From: Inia geoffrensis | Lineage: Eukaryota > Chordata > Mammalia > Artiodactyla > Iniidae | Direction: 5' to 3' | Length of the DNA: 64,000 nt | NCBI GenBank assembly: GCA_036417435.1 | Contig: CM070903.1 | Location: 1,237,001-1,301,000 of the forward strand | Shown: piece after piece, positions 58,579 to 64,000 of the stretch | Numbering within the stretch: position 1 is the stretch's first letter | Layout of the letters: each line of letters begins with the position of its first letter | Program-made: the position numbers and the translations under genes | Notes under the pieces: generated by a model | The model's input: the letters and a program-made list of their open reading frames with translations, nothing else | Told to the model about the DNA's origin: nothing | The model's database searches: none

Positions 58579-59445
58579 TTAAAGAAGTTCCTTTAGCATT
58601 TGTTGTAAAGCTGGTTTGGTGGTGCTGAATTCTCTTAGCTTTTGTTGTCTGTAAAGGTTTTAATTTCTCCATCAAATCTGAATGAGATCCTTGCTGGGTA
58701 GATTAGAGTAATCTTGGTTGTAGGTTTTTCCCTTTCATCACTTTAAATATGTCCTTCCACTCCCTTCTGGCTTGCAGAGTCTCTGCTGAAGTATCAGCTG
58801 TTAACCTTATGGGGATTCCCTTGTATGTTATTTGTTGTTTTTCCTTTGTTGCTTTTAATATTTTTTCTTCGTATTTAATTTTTGATAGTTTGATTAATAT
58901 GTGTCTTGGCGTGTTTCTCCTTGGATTTATCCTGTATGGGACTCTCTGCCTTTCCTGGACTTGACTATTTCCTTTCTCATATTAGGGAAAATTTCAACTA
59001 TAATCTCTTCAAATATCTTCTCAGTCTCTTTCTTTTTCTCTTCCTCTTCTGGGATCCCTATAATTCGAATGTTGGTGCATTTAATGTTGTTCCAGAGGTC
59101 TCTAAGACTGTCCTCAATTCTTTTCATTCTTTTCTCTTTACTCTGTTCTGCAGTAGTTATTTCCACTATTTTATCTTCCAGATCACATATCATTTCTTCT
59201 GCCTCAGTTATTCTGCTCTTGATTCCTTCTAGAGAATTTTTAATTTCATTTATTGTGTTGTTCATCATTGTTTGTTTGCTCTTCAGTTCTTCTAGGTCCT
59301 TGTTAAATGTTTCTTGCATTTTCTCCATTATATTTCCAAGATTTTGGATCATCTTTACTATCATTATTCTCAATTACTTTTCAGGTAGACTTCCTATTTC
59401 CTCTTCATTTGTTAGGTCTGGTGGGTTTTTATCTTGCTCCTTCAT
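58579..59445 (-). pseudogene. L1 ORF1 (RNA-binding trimer protein), broken
   Basis: ORF1p coats L1 RNA as a coiled-coil trimer with an RRM and a C-terminal RNA-binding domain. The ATG at 59,445 and the TAA at 58,581-58,579 give 867 nt, the usual size. The N-terminus reads MKEQDKNPPD-like sequence, but codon 24 is TAA (59,376-59,374). The next stretch, 59,373-58,927, keeps coiled-coil heptads (MEKMQETFNKDLEEL, INEIKNSLEGIKSRI) and the start of the RRM (CTNIRIIGIPEEEE). A small deletion around 58,965 shifts the frame and ends it at 58,927. The rest of the RNA-binding region is still visible at nucleotide level. Confidence 0.93.
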
Positions 59446-59993
59446 CTGCTGTGTGCTTCTCTGTCTTCTTGTTTTGCTTCACTTACTGTGTTTGGGGTCT
59501 CCTTGTCGCAGGCTGCAGGTTCGTAGTTACCGTTGTTCTTGGTGTCTCCCCACAATGGCTACAGTTGTTTCAATGGGTTGTGTAGGTTTCCTGGTGGAGG
59601 GGACTGGTGCCTGTGTTCTGGTGGATGAGGCTGGATCTTGTCTTTCTGGTGGGCAGGACCACGTCCGGTGGTGTGTTTTGGGGTGTCTGTGACCTTATTA
59701 AAATTTTAGGCAGCCTCTCTACTAATGGGTGGGGTTGTGTTCCTGTCTTGCTAGTTGTTTGGCATAGGGTGTCCAGCACTGTAGCTTGCTGGTTATTGAG
59801 TGGAGCTGGGTCTTAGTGTTGAGACGGACATCTCTGGGAGAGCTTTTGCTGTTTGATATTACATGGAGCCAGGAGGTCTCTGATGGACCAATGTCCTAAA
59901 CTCGGCTCTCCAACTTCAGAGGCACAGGCCTGACACCCGGCCAGAGCACCAAGACACTGTCAGCCACACAGCTCAGAAGAAAAGGGATAAAAA

Positions 59994-60057
59994 AAGAAAG
60001 AAAGGAAGGAAGGAAGATAAAGAAAGAAGGAAAGAAAAAGAAAGAAAGAAAGAACAA

Positions 60058-60109
<52 letters not shown>

Positions 60110-60120
60110 AAAAAAAGAAG
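59994..60120. repeat. (GAAA)n tract in the L1 5' UTR
   Basis: Mixed GGAA/GAAA units at left become about 13 near-perfect AAAG units (60,056-60,110). On the L1 sense strand it is a TTTC polypyrimidine tract. It is likely length-variable between individuals. Confidence 0.93.
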
Positions 60121-60367
60121 AAGTTATTAAAATAAAAAATAGTATTAAAAAAAACTTTAAGTAATTATAAAAAGAAAGAAGAGAGCAACCAAAAAAAAAA
60201 ACAAATCCACCAATGATCACAAGCGCTAAAAACTATACTAAAACAAACAAACAACAACAAAGACATGGACAGACATAACCCTAGGAGAAATGGTAAAAGC
60301 AAAGCTATACAGATAAAATCACACAAAGAAGCATACACATACACACTCACAAAAAAAGAAAAAGGAA

Positions 60368-60396
60368 AAAATATATATATATATCTATATATTTTT
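60368..60396. repeat. (AT)n tract in the L1 5' UTR
   Basis: AATATATATATATATATCTATATATT, a short AT microsatellite inside the A-rich section. Confidence 0.88.
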
Positions 60397-61719
60397 TAAA
60401 AAGGAGGAAGGGGGCAACCAAATCAATAAAGAAATCTACCAGTGATAAGAAAACTAAATACTAAACTAAGATAAACATAAAACCAGAAAAAAATTAGATG
60501 CAGATAGCAAACCCCAAGTCTACAGTTGTTCCCAAAGTCCACTGCCTGAATTTTGGGATGATTCATTGTCTGTTCAGGTATTCCACAGATGCAGGTACAT
60601 CAAGTTAATTGTGGAGCTTTAATCTGCTGCTTCTGAGGCTGCTGGGAGAGATTTCCCTTCTCTTCTTTGTTCGCACAGCTCCGGGGGCTCAGCTTTGGAT
60701 TTGGCCCTGTTTCTGTGTGTAGGTCACCTGAGGGCGTCTGTTCTTCACTCAGACAGGACGGGGTTAAAGGACCCGCTGATTCGGGGCTCTGGCTTACTCA
60801 GGCTGGGGGGAGGGAGGGGCACAGATGCGGGGCGAGCCTGCGGCGGCAGAGGCCAGCATGACGTTGCACCAGCCTGAGGCTCGCCGTGTGTTCACTCGGG
60901 GAAGTTGTCCCTGGATCCCAGGACCCTGGCAGTGGCGGGCTGCACAAGCTACCCGGAAGGGGTTGTGGATAGTGACCTGTGCTTGCACACAGGCCCCTTG
61001 GTGGTGGCAGCAGCAGCCTTAGCAACTCATGTCTGTCTCTGGGGTCCGCGCTTTTAGCCGCGGCTCACGCCTGTCTCTGGAGCTCCTTTAAGCAGCGCTC
61101 TTAATCCCCTCTCCTCGTGCACCAGGAAACAAAGAGGGAAGAAAAAGTCTCTTGCCTCTTCAGCAGGTCCAAACTTTTCCCCGGACTCCGTCCCGAGTAG
61201 CCATCGTGCACTAACCCCTGCAGGCTGTGTTCACGCCGCCAACCCCAGTCCTCTCCCTGTGCTCCAACCGAAGCCCAAGCCTCAGCTCCCAGCCCTGCCC
61301 ACCCCGGCAGGTGAGCAGACAAGCCTCTCGGGCTGGTGAGTGCCGGTCGGCACCGATCCTCTGTGCGGGAATCTCTCCACTTTGTCCTCCGCACCCCTGT
61401 GGCTGCGCTCTCCTCCGCGGCTCCGAAGCTTTCCCCCTCCGCCACCCGCAGTCTCTGCCCACGAAGGGGCTTCCTAGTGTGTGGAAACCTTTCCTCCTTC
61501 ACAGCTCTCTCCCACTGGTGCGGGTCCAGTCCCTATTCTTTCGTCTCTGTTTTTTCTTTTTTCTTTTGCCCTACCCAGGTATGTGGGGAGTTTCTTGCCT
61601 TTTGGGAGGTCTGAGGTCTTCTGCCAGCGTTCAGTAGGTGCTCTGTAGGAGTTGTTCCACGTGTAGATGTATTTCTGATGTATTTGTGGGTAGGAAGGCA
61701 GTCTCCACATCTCACTCCT

Positions 61720-61731
61720 CCACCATCTTGA
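61720..61731 (-). promoter_or_regulatory. Putative YY1-like site at the L1 5' end
   Basis: On the - strand the sequence is TTCAAGATGGTGG, about ten bases from the element's first nucleotide. Human L1 has a functional YY1 site (core ATGGC) at the equivalent place that fixes the start of transcription. Here the core is ATGGT, a one-base departure, so binding is only inferred. Confidence 0.45.
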
Positions 61732-61738
61732 AGGTCTC

Positions 61739-61754
61739 GTGAGGCTGAACTTTA
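61739..61754. repeat. Target-site duplication, 5' side of the full-length L1
   Basis: GTGAGGCTGAACTTTA, identical to 54,326-54,341. The unique DNA continues to the right with AAACATAAGC. Confidence 0.96.
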
Positions 61755-63005
61755 AAACATAAGCATCTCCAAGCAAATATTTAACTGCTAAGTGCAGGCG
61801 GCACTTCCAGGATTATTAGAATTCACATCGAAACCCCAAATCCCCAACCCTCCCCCGCCATCAGAGTCTTCCATTCCCCTCGCCCCAACCCCCCAAGACA
61901 CATCCGTCCCTTCCCCTTGGTGACACCAATGCCTTGGATGGGCCTTGGTTACATCCACAAGGCAGGACAGGAAGTGCCAGGCACCCACTGGGTTCACGGT
62001 GCCAGCACTGCTGGGCTGTGGCTTCTCCCATAGGTGTCCCAGCTGAGGGGGTCACAGCCCCTGGGCTCTGGGCTTACACTGACTCAAGCATCAGTGGCAG
62101 CACCACACAACACCCACAGCAGGTCCCGGCTGAGCTAAAGGCTGCTGAGGGCCAGCCGGGCCCAGAGGAGGGTAGACGGAGCCTGTCCCCAGCCTCGGGC
62201 AGACAGGGACCTGGGCGCCCTCTCACCCACCACAGGGCTGGGGCCCCAGCCCCAGCCCTATGCTGGAACTTGCTGGTGGGCCTCCTTGGGGGGAAGTAAG
62301 GCGCCAGACAGAGAGGGAGGGCCCTGCAGGAGGGGCTGATGGATGGACGGACAGGGCCTCTGGGGGTCTGTTCTGGGGGGACAGGGGCAAGCTAGATGCC
62401 TGGGGGTGAATCCAGGCAGAGAGGAGTCCCAGGGCGCTGACCACCCTCAGCTGCAGGCACAGCTCCTGCTAGCTTTCAAAGGAATTTTCCTGACCTCATG
62501 ATCTAGGCTTTCCCAGGTTCATGAGAGGAAGATAGAAAGTTGTGGTTTGCTGTAAGTCGTCTGGTTAGACAATGGAAATTCCACCCCTGTGGTCTCTGAT
62601 GGGATAATTCTCAAATGCCTCCAGGGGTCCAGATGGAACAGCTAGCTCCGGGAAATTCTCCCAGACCCAGACCCTCATCATTCTGGGGGGTTTGGGGGTC
62701 CCAGGAAGCTCAGTGGGGTGGTGACAGTGTGAGTATAAATGCTGGACCCACACCTCCCAGGAGTCCAGGCCCAGACCTCTGTCTGCAAAAACTTCTTATG
62801 GTCAGGAGCCTGGTGCTTACTTTACACTTTTCTGTATCTGTAAAACCAGGCGGCTTCTAAAGGCCACTGAATTCTGGCATCTCCACCTCCTGTACGTCTG
62901 GATCCCAGGGGTTCCATGGGGCCTCTCTACTCAGGTCTCACCCCATCCTTCTAGAAGTGTGTTCTGCCAGCTTATGTGGCTGAGCCGCGAGTGCCCCCAT
63001 GGGGA
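61755..63005. other. Unique sequence, no gene recognised
   Basis: Mixed GC content without a recognisable repeat or coding domain. Open frames are short and overlap on both strands. Confidence 0.5.
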
Positions 63006-63115
63006 GAGGAGAGAGACATGGAGAGATGGAGAGAGAGAGAGAAAGAGAGAAAGTGAGGCGGGGTTGGGGGAGAAGACAGGGGAACGGGGGAAGGGGAGGG
63101 AGACGGGGAGACAGA
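63004..63115. repeat. (GA)n / purine-rich tract
   Basis: AGAGAGACATGGAGAGATGG leads into GAGAGAGAGAGAAAGAGAGAAAG, then G/A-rich sequence (GGGGGAGAAGACAGGGGAACGGGGG). It is a polypurine strand that gives false Arg/Glu-rich frames. Confidence 0.85.
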
Positions 63116-63202
63116 CACCCAGGGGACTGGGAGTGTCAGAGGGGCCCCCAGACTTCGTTCCTCTCTCCCACTCTGCCTGTTTGCTCTAGACCCCAGGGCA
63201 TT

Positions 63203-64000
63203 CTTCTCTTTCTAAAATTGAAGTAGAGTTGATTTACAATATTGTGTTAGTTTCAGGTGTACAGCAAAGTGATTCAGTTATGTATATAAATATATGTATA
63301 TATAATTTTTCCAGATTATTTTCCATTATAGGTTATTGTATGATATTGAATATTGTTCCCTGCATTTTATAGTAAATCCTTGTTGTTATATATAGTAGTG
63401 TGTATCTGTTAAGCCCAAGTTCCTAATTTATCCCTCCCCCCACGCTTTGGTAACCATAAATTTGTTTTCTGTGAGTCTCTTTCTGTTTTGTATATAGATT
63501 CATTTGTATCATTTGTATTTGTCTTTCTCTTTCTGACTTACTTCACTTAGTTTGATATTGATAATCTCTAGGTCCATCCATGTTGCTGCAAATGGCATTA
63601 GTTCATTCTTTTTTATGGCTGAGTAGTGTTCCATTATATATGTGTACCACATCTTTATCCATCCATCTGTTGATGGACATTTAGGTTGTTTCCATGTCTT
63701 TGCTACTGTGAATAATGCTGCTATGAACATAGGGGTACACATATATTTCTGAATTATAGTTTTGTCTGGATATATAGCCAGGAGTGGGATTGCTGGACCA
63801 AACGGTAGCTCTATTTTTAGTTTTTTAAGGAAGCTCCGTACTGTTTTTCCACAGTGGCTTGCCAAGTTAACACTCCCACCAGCACTGTAGGAGGGTTCCC
63901 TTTTCTCCAGCATTTATCATTTGTAGACTTTTTAATGATGGCCATTCTGACATGTGTGAGGTTGTATCGCATTGTGATTCTGGTTTGCATTTCTCTAACG
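63203..64000 (-). mobile_element. L1 3' UTR and ORF2 C-terminus, antisense, runs off the window
   Basis: This is an L1 of a somewhat older cetartiodactyl type, in reverse. The 3' UTR (TTGAAGTAGAGTTGATTTACAATATTGTGTTAGTTTC) is followed by the ORF2 C-terminal region. The - strand stretch 63,913-63,509 still encodes AIPLLAIYPDKTI and [14 protein letters not shown] wording. The sequence continues past the window end, so its length and 5' state are unknown. Confidence 0.9.

Larger units (their letters stand above)
54342..61738 (-). mobile_element. Full-length LINE-1 (7.4 kb), antisense, decayed ORFs
   Basis: A complete L1 in reverse orientation, bounded by the 16-bp duplications at 54,326-54,341 and 61,739-61,754. 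In the element's own direction, it has a GC-rich then pyrimidine-rich 5' UTR, ORF1, a 58-base spacer, ORF2, and a short 3' UTR with poly-A. Its 5' terminus begins GAGACCTTCAAGATGGTGG, the usual start region for mammalian L1. It is a retrotransposon that copied itself by target-primed reverse transcription, and this copy is inactive because both ORFs are interrupted. The 3' end is closely related to the truncated copy at 44,860-45,667. Confidence 0.97.
59446..61738 (-). promoter_or_regulatory. L1 5' UTR / internal promoter, 2.3 kb
   Basis: The first 1.1 kb in the element's direction (61,738-60,600) is GC-rich with many CpG. It then passes into a T/pyrimidine-rich section (60,520-59,980 on +, seen as A and GAAA runs) before ORF1. 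The first bases contain CAAGATGGT at about 61,731-61,723, resembling the YY1 site that positions transcription in human L1. The human 5' UTR is about 0.9 kb, so this one is long. The extra length lies partly in the microsatellite-like section. Confidence 0.8.

Noticed and set aside
58901..59692. 263-codon Ser/Leu/Ile-rich frame on +
   Set aside because: This is the antisense of L1 ORF1 and the adjoining 5' UTR. The A-rich sense strand leaves few stops on the opposite strand.
60001..60120. Regularly spaced repeats that could be mistaken for a CRISPR array
   Set aside because: It is a 4-bp microsatellite without spacers, in a mammalian L1. No other array-like structure exists in the window.
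59960..60220. Phe/Leu/Ser-rich hydrophobic frame on -, resembling a membrane protein
   Set aside because: It is the translation of the (TTTC)n tract in the L1 5' UTR, not a membrane protein.
1..64000. A novel multi-gene biological system
   Set aside because: No set of adjacent coding genes is supported. The window is non-coding mammalian DNA with retrotransposons, and the open frames look like chance.

Overview
This window is nuclear DNA from a placental mammal, and the interspersed repeats point to a cetacean (whale or dolphin). Four short tRNA-Glu-derived SINEs begin with the sense sequence GGCTTCCCTGGTGG or a one-base variant of it. Two longer relatives (about 355 bp) carry several CACAACTACTGAG-type units. 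This is the CHR SINE family, and the short form is typical of whales and dolphins. L1 copies with cetartiodactyl-type 3' ends, MaLR LTRs, MIR and L2 fragments fill out a normal mammalian repeat set. The species cannot be named from the sequence.

I found no convincing protein-coding gene, tRNA, rRNA or CRISPR array. The many open frames lie in GC-rich DNA where stop codons are rare, and they overlap on both strands with low-complexity Pro/Gly/Arg/Ser compositions. None shows a domain I recognise. The only real coding remains are the decayed ORF1 and ORF2 of LINE-1 elements.

Layout. 1-10.3 kb: GC-rich unique DNA with a MIR/L2 tail at the edge, a 21-bp tandem repeat, an MLT1-like LTR and a MIR. 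10.3-13.4 kb: an old antisense L1 split by a long CHR SINE, TG-rich DNA, and one MaLR LTR inserted in another. 13.4-22 kb: unique DNA with four CHR SINEs, a MIR and an L1-within-L1 nest. 22-36 kb: unique DNA, two more MaLR LTRs, old sense-strand L1 tails and one short CHR SINE. 36-44.6 kb: GC-rich DNA with an L2 and several G-rich tracts. 44.6-47.2 kb: an old antisense L1 interrupted by a younger 5'-truncated L1. 47.2-54.3 kb: GC-rich DNA with long TG arrays, a CpG-rich block and an L1M tail. 54,342-61,738: a full-length antisense L1 flanked by a perfect 16-bp target-site duplication. 61.8-63.2 kb: unique DNA. 63.2 kb to the end: the 3' part of another antisense L1 running off the window.

Five of the L1 placements are antisense (- strand), and the + strand copies are only old tails. 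This would fit an intron of a + strand gene, but the window holds no exon I can support. I see no new biological system. The best leads are the intact L1 insertion structure, the nested insertions that give a relative chronology, a CpG-rich block near 49.6 kb, and a few candidate regulatory patches.
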